NCBI GenBank assembly: GCA_035291545.1
Contig: DATDRW010000040.1
Span: forward strand, 1 to 16,691
Source: UBA11373 sp035291545
GTDB lineage: Bacteria > Actinomycetota > Acidimicrobiia > Spongiisociales > UBA11373
Direction: 5' to 3'
Length of the DNA stretch: 16,691 nucleotides
Made by a program: the position numbers and the translations under genes. How positions within the stretch are numbered: the first letter of the stretch is position 1; every line of letters begins with the position of its first letter. The notes beneath the pieces are model-generated. The model did not search any database, was not told the DNA's origin, and saw only the letters and a list, made by a program, of their open reading frames with translations. Below are positions 7,034 to 13,777 of the stretch, in pieces.

Positions 7034-8874
7034 ACGTCCTCCAGGTCGCGAAAACTCACCTTACCCCAAGGGGTGAGGAGAACGGGGCGCTCGGCCACAA
7101 CGGCTCCCCCGACCTCGATGCCGAACGTTTGCGGGATGCCATCGGTGAACCGCACCACCCCGCAGTGGATACGGACGGAGTCACCGTCCGCTTCCGCAGT
7201 CCCGCACTGGGAACGCTCATCACCGGCGACGAGGGCGACGGGGCTCTCCGGGGCATCGATGTACGGAGCGAGCACCAGCGAGCAGAACCCGACCCGTTCC
7301 CGCCGCACGACGAGGTCGCATGCGACGGTCGCCGACCCCGGAGTGAACGGCGCCCTCCCGGACCAGAGGGCGAGCACCTCCTCGACGCGGCGCCGGTTGA
7401 CCGAACCGAAGGTCGGGATCTCCGAGTTCATCATCGAGTCCTGCGAGGGGCGGACCGCGTCGTCGTCGGGTGAATAGCACCCCCCGGTGACCAGATCGAC
7501 CCTCACCCGATCCCGGAACAACGCGTCGACCGCCATCCCGAAGGAATCCATCACCGCGAGGTACTCGTCGACCCACGGATCCACCTCACCGAGGAGATCA
7601 CCCCACCAGGCGCGGGCGGTGGTCTCGTCGGGGGCGCAATTCGGGTACCCGTAGGTCACCGTGCGCTCGTACTCGACGTACTCGTCGCGCAGATCGAACA
7701 TGGCATGCCCCCACTCGTGGGCGAGCGTCGCCGCCTGGGCTCTGGGATATGCGCCCGAGACGGACAGGTAGGCGGACGAGAACACCAACCCCTCGCGCTC
7801 GATGGCCGCAGGGCCGTCGGGAGTGGTGAACGACGGCCACAACGCCTCGGAACGGGCGAATTCGCCGGGGTACTGCACGTCGAATGCGGTCACTGCGACG
7901 TCGGGCAGCCCGAAGTCGGGGGGAGGACGATCCCATCCGAGGGGCGGAGCGGTGTGGTCCAGGGCACGGGCGTCGACGAGCACGTCGTCGATCATCCAGA
8001 GATTGAACCGGTGGCGAGCCGAACGTAGTGGCTCCATTGCGAAGGGGCCGAACTGCACCCACCACGTCTCGCCCGGCTCCGGGTCTTCGACGACCGTGTC
8101 CTCCGCACCAATGGGAAGCGGCCCCTCCCAGCCGAGAACGGAACGAATCGTCGCCAGCGCCGACTGCGGCGTGGTGTTCCCGGCGGGAGCGAACACCACG
8201 TTGATCCGGTCGGCCTCCTCCAGGTTCCAGCCGGGGATCACCTCGACCAGCCGTCCGGAACCAACCTGGAAGCCGACACCCCCGGACACCTCGGTGCAAT
8301 CGAACGAGGTGGCACCGGTACACGGGGTGATCAGGTAACGCCCCGGAGGAAGCGCCCCCGGGTCGATGGCCATCGTTGCGAGGGTGGAAGCGTCGACGCC
8401 GGGCACCGCCACGATGGGCAGCAGCCGACCGTTCTCTCGCGACCGAATGGCGGCGAAGCGCGCTGCGGTGCGATCCGGTCCATCGACCCACACCGACAAG
8501 GGATGGCCGGGGAAGACGTAAGGCTCCCCGCCCCACTCGGAGGTGAAATACACCTGCTGGGTCCAGGCGTCGATCACCCGAAACGACGCCCGTGTTCCCG
8601 AGCGCACTCCCGAGATCACGACCGAGACCTCGCGGTCGCCCGGCGCGTAGTAGGCGAACACGTCGCGGCACACCAGTTCGTCGCCGGTCACCGTGCAGGA
8701 GGGGTGGTCGTCGTCGTCCTCGTCGTGGGTCACGTCCACGTCGGCGTAGTGCGGCCCCCACGGATCGAGCACCGATCCCTCGGGGATCGGGAAGCGGCAG
8801 TCGACGAGCTGGCCGGTCAGGACCACCGCCGGAAAACAGCTTCCGGGTGCGACGCCATCGACGGTGAGGAACAC
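7030..8874 (-). CDS. Secreted M64-like zinc metallopeptidase
   Basis: A 614-aa product from the GTG at 8874, probably an exported protease. The N-terminal two thirds are beta-rich with scattered cysteines. The catalytic part has TLAHEWGHAMFDLRDEY: HExxH at residues 386-390, followed by the L-x-DEY pattern of family M64 (IgA-peptidase-like). Next come YPNCAPDETTARAWWGDLLG and the later RPSQDSMMNSEIPTFGSVNR, which resemble the M64 segment with the Met-turn and the P-x-FG-x-VN motif. CLCA-type proteins share HEW.H...DEY but not these later motifs. A perfect AGGAGG lies 5 nt before this GTG, yet the 32 codons directly upstream encode a signal peptide in frame, so the real N-terminus is uncertain. 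It is followed by alaX with a 4-nt overlap. Confidence 0.78.
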   Translation of the reverse strand: MFLTVDGVAPGSCFPAVVLTGQLVDCRFPIPEGSVLDPWGPHYADVDVTHDEDDDDHPSCTVTGDELVCRDVFAYYAPGDREVSVVISGVRSGTRASFRVIDAWTQQVYFTSEWGGEPYVFPGHPLSVWVDGPDRTAARFAAIRSRENGRLLPIVAVPGVDASTLATMAIDPGALPPGRYLITPCTGATSFDCTEVSGGVGFQVGSGRLVEVIPGWNLEEADRINVVFAPAGNTTPQSALATIRSVLGWEGPLPIGAEDTVVEDPEPGETWWVQFGPFAMEPLRSARHRFNLWMIDDVLVDARALDHTAPPLGWDRPPPDFGLPDVAVTAFDVQYPGEFARSEALWPSFTTPDGPAAIEREGLVFSSAYLSVSGAYPRAQAATLAHEWGHAMFDLRDEYVEYERTVTYGYPNCAPDETTARAWWGDLLGEVDPWVDEYLAVMDSFGMAVDALFRDRVRVDLVTGGCYSPDDDAVRPSQDSMMNSEIPTFGSVNRRRVEEVLALWSGRAPFTPGSATVACDLVVRRERVGFCSLVLAPYIDAPESPVALVAGDERSQCGTAEADGDSVRIHCGVVRFTDGIPQTFGIEVGGAVVAERPVLLTPWGKVSFRDLEDV

Positions 8875-8970
8875 CTCGGCCTCCTGCGCCCCCGCGGGAG
8901 CGGCGACCAGCAGCGACGCCCAGAGGGCGAGACCGCCCGCGGAGGTGAGTGTGCGGTGACCGATGCGAAT
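8875..8970 (-). other. Signal-peptide coding stretch without a canonical start codon
   Basis: Read in the peptidase frame, this gives I-R-I-G-H-R, then LTSAGGLALWASLLVAAPAG and AQEAE: positive n-region, hydrophobic core and an AGA-Q type cleavage site. Upstream, the frame runs only to the TAG stop of the AI-2E gene (8980-8982). Between that TAG and the signal core there is no ATG, GTG or TTG; only ATT (8968-8970) and ATC (8962-8964) could initiate. Confidence 0.65.
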
Positions 8971-8979
8971 CCGGCGAGT

Positions 8980-10170
8980 CTAAGAGACCGGGGGTGGTGC
9001 TTCGCCTTGGGCCGTTTCCGGGGATCCGTCATCGAGGTGATGCAGGATCCGCTCGATGGGAGACTCGCCGAGCGGGTTCTCCTCGATGAGCGCCTCGGAG
9101 GCCTCGGCCCACGACTCCCCGAGCACCCGGGTGCGCCACAGGTGACCACCGACGATCTTCACCGACGCCATCACCGGTACCGCCAGCACCACCCCCCAGA
9201 ATCCGCCGAGCGAGGCGCCGAGCACGAGGCCGAGGATGATCATCGCCGGATGGATCCGGACCGTGGCCCGCAGCACCGTCGGGCTGACGAAATGGTTGTC
9301 GATCTGCTGCACGATGAGGGCCACCAGACCGGCCCACGCTGCCGTCTGGAGATCCCGGGTGGCGAGAGCGACCAGGACCCCGAGGGTGCCGCCCACCCAT
9401 GGCCCGATGAACGGGATGATGTTGAGGAGCCCGGCGATCATCCCGATGAGAAGCCAGAACGGCAGACCGACCGCCCAGAACCCGACGCTGGTCATCACCC
9501 CGACGATCAACGCCACCAGAAGCTGGCCGCGGAGGAATCCACCGACCGCCAACCCCAGTTCGCGGGCGACAAAGACCACCTCGACGCGGTGTCGCTCCGG
9601 GACGAGGGAAATCACCTTGCTGCGCACCTTGGGGAGATCGAGCAGCAAGTAGAAGGCGATCACGGGAGCGAGCAGGAGCAGGAACGCCGCTTCGAGGACG
9701 CTCAGCGTCACGTCGGTGAGGCGGCGGAACTGCTCGGCGAAGAAGTCGCCCTCTCCCCCGGTCAGATTGTCACGCAGCTCCTCATACGAGGGAAGGTCGA
9801 GGTCGCCGATCCCGAGGCCGGAGGCGAAATCCTCGAGGTCGGCCACCAGCTTGTCGTAGATCGTCGGAAAGTCGTCGGCCAAGTCCCGGCCCTGATCGGC
9901 CAGAGAGGGAAAGACCAGAAACCCGATCAGGGTGAGGAACCCCATCAGAATGAGGTAGGAGAGGCACGAACCCATCCAGCGGGCCATCCCCCTTGCGTGG
10001 AGACGGGTCACCACCGGATTGAGGAGGTAGAGGATGGCGATGGCGATCACCACCGGTGGCACCACGATCCACACCCGGGTGAGCGTCCACAACAGGGCCA
10101 CCACCAGGAGCAGGGTGCCGAGCAGGCTCCACGACGCCACCCCGAGGGCCCGGAGACGCCCCTCCTTCAT
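8980..10170 (-). CDS. AI-2E family (UPF0118-type) membrane protein
   Basis: A polytopic inner-membrane protein of 396 aa, in the usual range for the family. It has two N-terminal helices (WSLLGTLLLVVALLWTLTRV and a VVPPVVIAIAILYLLNPVV segment) and a third near residues 65-90. An amphipathic extracytoplasmic region follows, then the conserved C-terminal half: PERHRVEVVFVARELGLAVG, FLRGQLLVALIVGVM, GLPFWLLIGMIAGLLNIIPF, IGPWVGG, and the HFVSPTVLRATVRIHPAMII region. Family members include AI-2 exporters and Na+/H+ antiporters, so the substrate cannot be assigned. The cytoplasmic C-terminus is acidic and Pro-rich. Its ATG overlaps the DUF3263 stop by 4 nt (ATGA). Its TAG stop lies in the same frame as the downstream peptidase signal sequence. 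Confidence 0.92.
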   Translation of the reverse strand: MKEGRLRALGVASWSLLGTLLLVVALLWTLTRVWIVVPPVVIAIAILYLLNPVVTRLHARGMARWMGSCLSYLILMGFLTLIGFLVFPSLADQGRDLADDFPTIYDKLVADLEDFASGLGIGDLDLPSYEELRDNLTGGEGDFFAEQFRRLTDVTLSVLEAAFLLLLAPVIAFYLLLDLPKVRSKVISLVPERHRVEVVFVARELGLAVGGFLRGQLLVALIVGVMTSVGFWAVGLPFWLLIGMIAGLLNIIPFIGPWVGGTLGVLVALATRDLQTAAWAGLVALIVQQIDNHFVSPTVLRATVRIHPAMIILGLVLGASLGGFWGVVLAVPVMASVKIVGGHLWRTRVLGESWAEASEALIEENPLGESPIERILHHLDDGSPETAQGEAPPPVS

Positions 10171-10421
10171 CCGGATTTGTCGTCGCCGAGCCTCCGCTCG
10201 ACGCTGCGGCGCTTGGCCTCTTCACGGACCCGGCGCAGCCGGCGAATGGGCATCGGGGCGACGCGCTCCGCGTCCGGATCGTCGACCAGCCTGCGCAGCA
10301 CCTGGTAGTAGCGGGTGGCGCTGATGTCGAGGTACTCACGGATGGCGCGGTCCTTCGGGCCCGGATAGAGCCACCAGGCCCCCTCGAACTCGAGGATCGT
10401 GCGGTCGCTCTCGCTGAGCAT
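10167..10421 (-). CDS. DUF3263 protein
   Basis: A small actinobacterial protein of 84 aa and unknown function. Residues 1-67 match the family pattern: LSESDRTILEFEGAWWLYPG, then KDRAIREYLDISATRYYQVL, DPDAERVAP, and an Arg-rich end (RRLRRVREEAKRRSVERRLG). The ISATRYYQVLRRL segment looks like a helix-turn-helix recognition region, which suggests DNA binding. This is inference. The ATG at 10421 is chosen because the family begins at this point; the long open frame upstream (to 10901) reads through the tRNA gene and is not coding. It heads the minus-strand run and overlaps the AI-2E gene by 4 nt. Confidence 0.85.
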   Translation of the reverse strand: MLSESDRTILEFEGAWWLYPGPKDRAIREYLDISATRYYQVLRRLVDDPDAERVAPMPIRRLRRVREEAKRRSVERRLGDDKSG

Positions 10422-10519
10422 GGCGAGGCGATGGTACGGGTGGACCCCGGGTGAACCAGGGATTTCCCCACCTCGACCGCTCAAGATTCTCCCGGGCGCC
10501 GGCCGATGAATCCTCCAAG

Positions 10520-10669
10520 ATGCCGGAACAACGAGACGACGCCGGGGCCGTACTCGTCGAGTACGCCGCCCTGATTTCTCTGATCCTCGCCGTCGCCTTC
10601 CTCGCGGTGCAGGCCTTCGGCGGGGGGGTCCTCGGCCTCTTCGAGGCCGCCCGCGATGTGATGCCCTGA
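10520..10669 (+). CDS. Orphan Flp/Tad-type pilin
   Basis: A 49-aa class-III signal-peptide pilin. From the ATG at 10520 the product is MPEQRDDAG / AVLVEYAALISLILAVAFLA, then VQAFGGGVLGLFEAARDVMP. The prepilin motif is present: cleavage after Gly9 leaves Glu at +5 and Tyr at +6, followed by a single hydrophobic helix. In Flp systems such subunits are cleaved by TadV and assembled by the TadA ATPase. No tad genes are in the window, so the secretion partners must be elsewhere, or the protein has another envelope role. There is no clear Shine-Dalgarno. An in-frame GTG at 10451 would add 23 residues unlike any leader. Confidence 0.75.
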   Translation: MPEQRDDAGAVLVEYAALISLILAVAFLAVQAFGGGVLGLFEAARDVMP

Positions 10670-10699
10670 CCCGGGCTTGCTGCCTACCCTGAGCCTCCT

Positions 10700-10772
10700 G
10701 CCGGGTTAGCTCAGTTGGCAGAGCACCTCTCTTGTAAAGAGGATGTCGCCGGTTCGACTCCGGCACCCGGCT
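10700..10772 (+). tRNA. tRNA-Thr (anticodon UGU)
   Basis: The full cloverleaf can be drawn over 73 nt. Acceptor stem GCCGGGT pairs with ACCCGGC, leaving discriminator T. The D arm is GCTC-AGTTGGCA-GAGC. The anticodon stem CCTCT/AGAGG has loop CTTGTAA and anticodon TGT at 10733-10735. The T arm is GCCGG-TTCGACT-CCGGC. CCA is not encoded. TACCCT at 10685-10690 could be its -10. It converges on rlmB, with a hairpin-forming heptad repeat between them. Confidence 0.97.
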
Positions 10773-10781
10773 CGCAAAGAG

Positions 10782-10838
10782 AGATATCAGATGGCAGACA
10801 TCAGAGCCTCGACTTCTGCCATCTGCCATCTGCCATCT
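10782..10838. repeat. Inverted heptad repeat between tRNA-Thr and rlmB
   Basis: Three tandem TGCCATC heptads (10817-10837) face inverted heptads (AGATATC, AGATGGC, AGACATC) upstream. A perfect 11-bp inverted repeat results: CAGATGGCAGA (10788-10798) and TCTGCCATCTG (10815-10825), with a second register at 10822-10832. It lies between the 3' ends of two convergent genes, so it could act as a bidirectional terminator, though no T tract follows. Confidence 0.8.
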
Positions 10839-10869
10839 CGGCCGCCCATGTTCGACCCCGGCCGGACCC

Positions 10870-11601
10870 TCAGGTACCCGCGCGCACCCGTGCGAGCTCA
10901 TACACCGCCAGCGCTGCCGCCACCGAGGCGTTGAGGCTCTCCACCGGCCCCCGGATCGGGATCGATGCCACCACGTCGACCCGCTCGCGGACGAGGCGGC
11001 TCAACCCGGATCCCTCGGCACCGACGACGATCGCGACGGGTTCGGCGAGTAGAGCGAGGCCGAAGAGGGATTGACGACCGCCGGCGTCGAGGCCCACGGT
11101 CCACACCTGGAGCTTCTTGAGCGCGTCGACCGCGTTGGCGACCGAGGAGACCGCGGCAACGGCGAGGTGTTCGAAGGCGCCGGCGGCGGCCTTGAAGGCG
11201 GTCGCCTCGAGCGGTGCCGCCCGGTGCTCGGGTATCACCAGCCCGCCGATGCCGGCCGCCACCGCCGAACGGGCGAGCGCCCCGACGTTGCGCGGGTCCT
11301 CGAGGTGGTCCAGGACCAGCACCGCGGCCGGCGCGGTGGCGGCAACCGCAGCCTCCACTGAGACGAACGCGATCGGTCGGCACAGCGCCACCACCCCCTG
11401 CGGAGCATCCGTCGCTGCGTCGCGCCGCACATCGGCAACGATCTCGACGTCCACCCCGAGACCGCGGGCGGTGGCGAGCATCGTCTGCAACGACTCGAGC
11501 CGACTCCGCTCCACAGTGAGCCGTTCCACGCGGCCTGCGGCGAGGGCCGCGGTGACCGCGTGGATGCCTTCGACGCTATGCCCGATGCCAGGTCGTACCA
11601 T
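10870..11601 (-). CDS. rlmB: TrmH/SpoU-family 23S rRNA 2'-O-methyltransferase (RlmB-like)
   Basis: An AdoMet-dependent knotted (SPOUT) methyltransferase of 243 aa, most like RlmB, which methylates the 2'-OH of G2251 in the 23S rRNA peptidyl-transferase region. The N-terminal substrate-binding domain begins GHSVEGIHAVTAALAAGRVE. The catalytic domain shows motif 1 (EDPRNVGALARSAVAAG), motif 2 (AIVVGAEGSGLSRLVRERVD) and motif 3 (IPIRGPVESLNASVAAALAV), with the conserved Asn, Arg, Glu and Ser-Leu-Asn residues. The ATG at 11601 is chosen because GAGG lies 9 nt upstream; the ATG at 11610 directly touches it. The gene overlaps the 3' end of cysS by 26 nt, consistent with co-transcription and with the carD-ispDF-cysS-rlmB order of actinobacteria. 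Confidence 0.92.
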   Translation of the reverse strand: MVRPGIGHSVEGIHAVTAALAAGRVERLTVERSRLESLQTMLATARGLGVDVEIVADVRRDAATDAPQGVVALCRPIAFVSVEAAVAATAPAAVLVLDHLEDPRNVGALARSAVAAGIGGLVIPEHRAAPLEATAFKAAAGAFEHLAVAAVSSVANAVDALKKLQVWTVGLDAGGRQSLFGLALLAEPVAIVVGAEGSGLSRLVRERVDVVASIPIRGPVESLNASVAAALAVYELARVRAGT

Positions 11602-12979
11602 CGGCACCATCCTCGAGCACGATCCCGATTGCTGCGAGTTGTTCCCGGATGAGGTCGGCGGTCGCAAAGTCGCGCGCCGCCCGAGCCGTGGCGCGATGCT
11701 CGATCAGACCTGCCATCAACCGGTCGGCCGCATCCCCGGATACCCCGATCCGGGCCGCGATCCGGGCGACTTCATCGGCGACATCGTCGAGCGAGACCGC
11801 GGGTTCACCGATCGCGAGCACTCCGCTGATCACGTCGTAGGCGGCAGCGACGGGCCCGGCATCCTCACCGGAGTCGAGGAGGCGGTTACCTTCCCGCACC
11901 GCATCGAACAAAACGCCGAGCGCTGCCGCCGTGTTGAAGTCGTCGTCCATCGCCGCGCGGAACGCAACGATCACGCCGGCGTCGGGAGCGACCGCGACCG
12001 CGCCGAGGCGGCGGCGGAACGACCACAGGCGGTCGAGGGCGGCATCGGCCTCAACGAGCAGTTCGGCGGCGTACTCGATCGGCTGTCGGTACTGCGCGCG
12101 GAGGTAGAACAGCCGGACCGCCTCGGGCCGGTACCGATCCAGGAGATCGACCAGACCGACCACGTTGCCCTCGGACTTGGACATCTTCTCCCCGCGCAGC
12201 GTGACCATCCCGTTGTGCAGCCACACCCGCGCGAAGGGGGCGGTGCCCGCCGCCGCCTCGGACTGGGCGATCTCGTTCTCGTGGTGGGGGAAGACGAGAT
12301 CGAGGCCGCCGCCGTGGATGTCGAAGCCGAAGCCGAGTTCTTTCTCCGCCATCGCAGAACACTCGATGTGCCAACCGGGCCGGCCCGGGCCCCACGGCGA
12401 CTCCCACACCGGCTCCCCCGGCTTCGACGCCTTCCACAACGCAAAGTCGAGCGAATCCCTCTTGTGCTCCCCGGGTTCGATCCGGGACCCCGCCAGGAGC
12501 TCGTCGACGTTGCGCCCGCTCAACTTGCCGTACCCGGGAAGCGACCGCACCGAGAAGTACACGTCGCCGCCGGCCGGGTAGGCGTGGCTGCGTGCGATCA
12601 GCCGGCCGATCAGATCGATCATCTCCGGAATGTGCTCGGTGGCAATGGCGAGGACGTCCGGAGGAGCCACCCTGAGCCGCCGGTAGGCATCGAAGAACTG
12701 GGCGGTGGCACGGCGGGCGATCTCTGCGACCGTCACCCCTTCGGCGAGCGCGGCAGCGATGATCTTGTCCTCGACGTCGGTGACGTTGGTCACGTAACGC
12801 ACCCGCAGCCCGGTCCACGCCAGATAGCGGCGGATGACGTCGAAGGCGACCGCCTGCCGTCCGTGGCCGACATGGGGCGCCGATTGCACCGTTGGTCCGC
12901 ACACGTAGAGCGACACTTCGCCGGGAAGGCGGGTGACGAGTTCCTGCCGCGCTCTGCCCAGCGTGTTGTAGATCTGCAT
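11576..12979 (-). CDS. cysS: Cysteinyl-tRNA synthetase
   Basis: A class I aminoacyl-tRNA synthetase of 467 aa that charges tRNA(Cys) in the cytoplasm. It starts MQIYNTLGRARQELVTRL. The HIGH motif appears as HVGHG (36-40), with Cys27 in YVCGPT as the first zinc ligand. Further zinc-site segments are WHIECSAM and FPHHENEIAQSE. The KMSKS loop is at 265-269 (GEKMSKSEGN). A DALR-type helical region follows (FRAAMDDDFNTAAALGVLFD). The open frame continues to 13165, but that part is repeat-derived and unlike any synthetase. The ATG at 12979 matches the family start. No Shine-Dalgarno is seen, and TACTAT ends 8 nt upstream, so a leaderless transcript separate from ispF is likely. rlmB overlaps its 3' end. 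Confidence 0.97.
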   Translation of the reverse strand: MQIYNTLGRARQELVTRLPGEVSLYVCGPTVQSAPHVGHGRQAVAFDVIRRYLAWTGLRVRYVTNVTDVEDKIIAAALAEGVTVAEIARRATAQFFDAYRRLRVAPPDVLAIATEHIPEMIDLIGRLIARSHAYPAGGDVYFSVRSLPGYGKLSGRNVDELLAGSRIEPGEHKRDSLDFALWKASKPGEPVWESPWGPGRPGWHIECSAMAEKELGFGFDIHGGGLDLVFPHHENEIAQSEAAAGTAPFARVWLHNGMVTLRGEKMSKSEGNVVGLVDLLDRYRPEAVRLFYLRAQYRQPIEYAAELLVEADAALDRLWSFRRRLGAVAVAPDAGVIVAFRAAMDDDFNTAAALGVLFDAVREGNRLLDSGEDAGPVAAAYDVISGVLAIGEPAVSLDDVADEVARIAARIGVSGDAADRLMAGLIEHRATARAARDFATADLIREQLAAIGIVLEDGADGTTWHRA

Positions 12980-12987
12980 CGGCGGCG

Positions 12988-12993
12988 ATAGTA
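12988..12993 (-). promoter_or_regulatory. -10 element for leaderless cysS
   Basis: TACTAT on the minus strand (TANNNT) ends 8 nt before the cysS ATG. The base next to it upstream (12994) is already the foot of the 12-bp repeat hairpin, leaving no ordinary -35. Confidence 0.5.
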
Positions 12994-13020
12994 GAGGTCG
13001 GGCCCTGCGGGCCCGACCTC
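12994..13020. repeat. Perfect 12-bp hairpin with TGC loop
   Basis: GAGGTCGGGCCC (12994-13005), TGC, GGGCCCGACCTC (13009-13020). The same GTCGG..CC-TGC-GG..CC core occurs at 3961-3978 and 16382-16395. It lies directly upstream of the cysS -10. Confidence 0.9.
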
Positions 13021-13135
13021 GACGCCCGTCGCCCGTCGCCCGCAAGAGGCCGGATGGAGAGGTCAGGCCCGAAGGGCCCGACCGACGCCCGACTCCCGCA
13101 AGAGACCAGCGAGCCCGACGCCCGACGCCCGCAAG
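13021..13135. repeat. CGCCCGT heptad arrays with second hairpin
   Basis: Heptads CGCCCGT, CGCCCGT and CGCCCGC (13023-13043) end in CGCAAGAG. A second hairpin, GGTCAGGCCC-GAA-GGGCCCGACC (13061-13083, one mismatch), is followed by GACGCCC and GACTCCC (13084-13097) and GCAAGAG. A third set, GACGCCC twice (13117-13130), ends in GCAAGAC. CCCGCAAG closes all three sets (13039, 13095, 13128). The region has no credible gene. Confidence 0.87.
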
Positions 13136-13165
13136 ACCCCAGATCGAGGTCTCGATCCCGAACAT

Positions 13166-13298
13166 GCATGAGCAACGGGCAACTGGTAATAGGCAACCTC
13201 AGCCCGCGATGCGAGCGGGCGACGGGCAACTTCCTCAGGGCGACGGACGATTTTCTCAGGCGGGCGACGGGCGACGGGCGACGGGCGACTTCCTCAGG
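13166..13298. repeat. GGGCRAC heptad arrays with TTCCTCAGG spacers
   Basis: Degenerate heptads occur at 13170-13196 (AGCAAC, GGGCAAC, TGGTAAT, AGGCAAC). GGGCGAC and GGGCAAC lie at 13217-13230. After two more, partly decayed, there are four perfect GGGCGAC units (13262-13289). T(T/C)CTCAGG spacers sit at 13231-13239, 13252-13260 and 13290-13298. The last array and spacer lie inside the ispF reading frame. Confidence 0.87.
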
Positions 13299-13777
13299 CC
13301 AACGGGTGCCTCCTCCAGCACCACCACTGCGATCGCGGCGATGCCCTCGTCGCGCCCGATGAAGCCCATCGAATCGGTGGTCGTCGCCTTTACGGAGATG
13401 GCCCGCACCGGAATGCCCAGGGCGGCGGCGAGGGCCGTGCGGACGGCGTCGCGATGCGGGGCGATGCGGATCAACTCGGCGATGATCGTCACGTCGGCGC
13501 TGGTGGGATGGAAGCCCGCTGCGGCGGCGCGTGCCACCGCGTCCCGCAGGATCAGAATGCTGTCGACGCCGTCCCACCGCGGATCGCTCGACGGGTAGAA
13601 CTCACCGAGGTCACCCAGAGCGGAACCGCCGAGAACCGCATCGGTGAGAGCGTGTGCGGCGACGTCTCCGTCGGAGGTGGCGGCGACACCACGGGTCTCG
13701 TCCACGATGACCCCTCCGAGCAGGACAAAGCCATGTTCGGCGAACCGGTGGGCGTCGACGCCCCAGCCCACCCTCAT
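13256..13777 (-). CDS. ispF: 2-C-methyl-D-erythritol 2,4-cyclodiphosphate synthase
   Basis: MEP-pathway enzyme that cyclises CDP-ME 2-phosphate to MEcPP with release of CMP; it is a trimer with one metal site per active site. The product is 173 aa, starting MRVGWGVDAHRF, with metal ligands Asp8, His10 and His42 (SDGDVAAHALTDAVLG). The substrate loop and GDLGEFYPSSDPRW follow, then the C-terminal ATTTDSMGFIGRDEGIAAIA. The family normally ends near residue 157. Here about 13 further residues (161-173, LRKSPVARRPSPA) are encoded by GGGCGAC heptads and their spacer, and the stop falls inside the next spacer. The ATG overlaps the ispD stop by 4 nt (ATGA). Confidence 0.97.
   Translation of the reverse strand: MRVGWGVDAHRFAEHGFVLLGGVIVDETRGVAATSDGDVAAHALTDAVLGGSALGDLGEFYPSSDPRWDGVDSILILRDAVARAAAAGFHPTSADVTIIAELIRIAPHRDAVRTALAAALGIPVRAISVKATTTDSMGFIGRDEGIAAIAVVVLEEAPVGLRKSPVARRPSPA

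Noticed and set aside
7030..8874. CLCA-type (calcium-activated chloride channel regulator) protein
   Set aside because: It shares HEW.H and DEY, but the later RPS..SMM and PTFG.VN motifs fit M64 better, and no VWA domain is visible.
8503..10308. 601-codon open frame on the plus strand
   Set aside because: Antisense to the AI-2E and peptidase genes. Its product is rich in His, Asp, Arg, Glu and Gly with no domains, typical of high-GC shadow frames.
10422..10901. Long N-terminal extension of DUF3263
   Set aside because: It would read antisense through the tRNA-Thr gene and the pilin, and the family begins at MLSESD.
11117..12991. 624-codon open frame on the plus strand
   Set aside because: Antisense to rlmB and cysS, which have clear catalytic motifs; it shows no recognisable domain.
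12980..13165. N-terminal extension of cysS
   Set aside because: The frame stays open only because heptad and hairpin repeats lack stops; CysRS proteins begin at MQIYNT, and a -10 box lies between.
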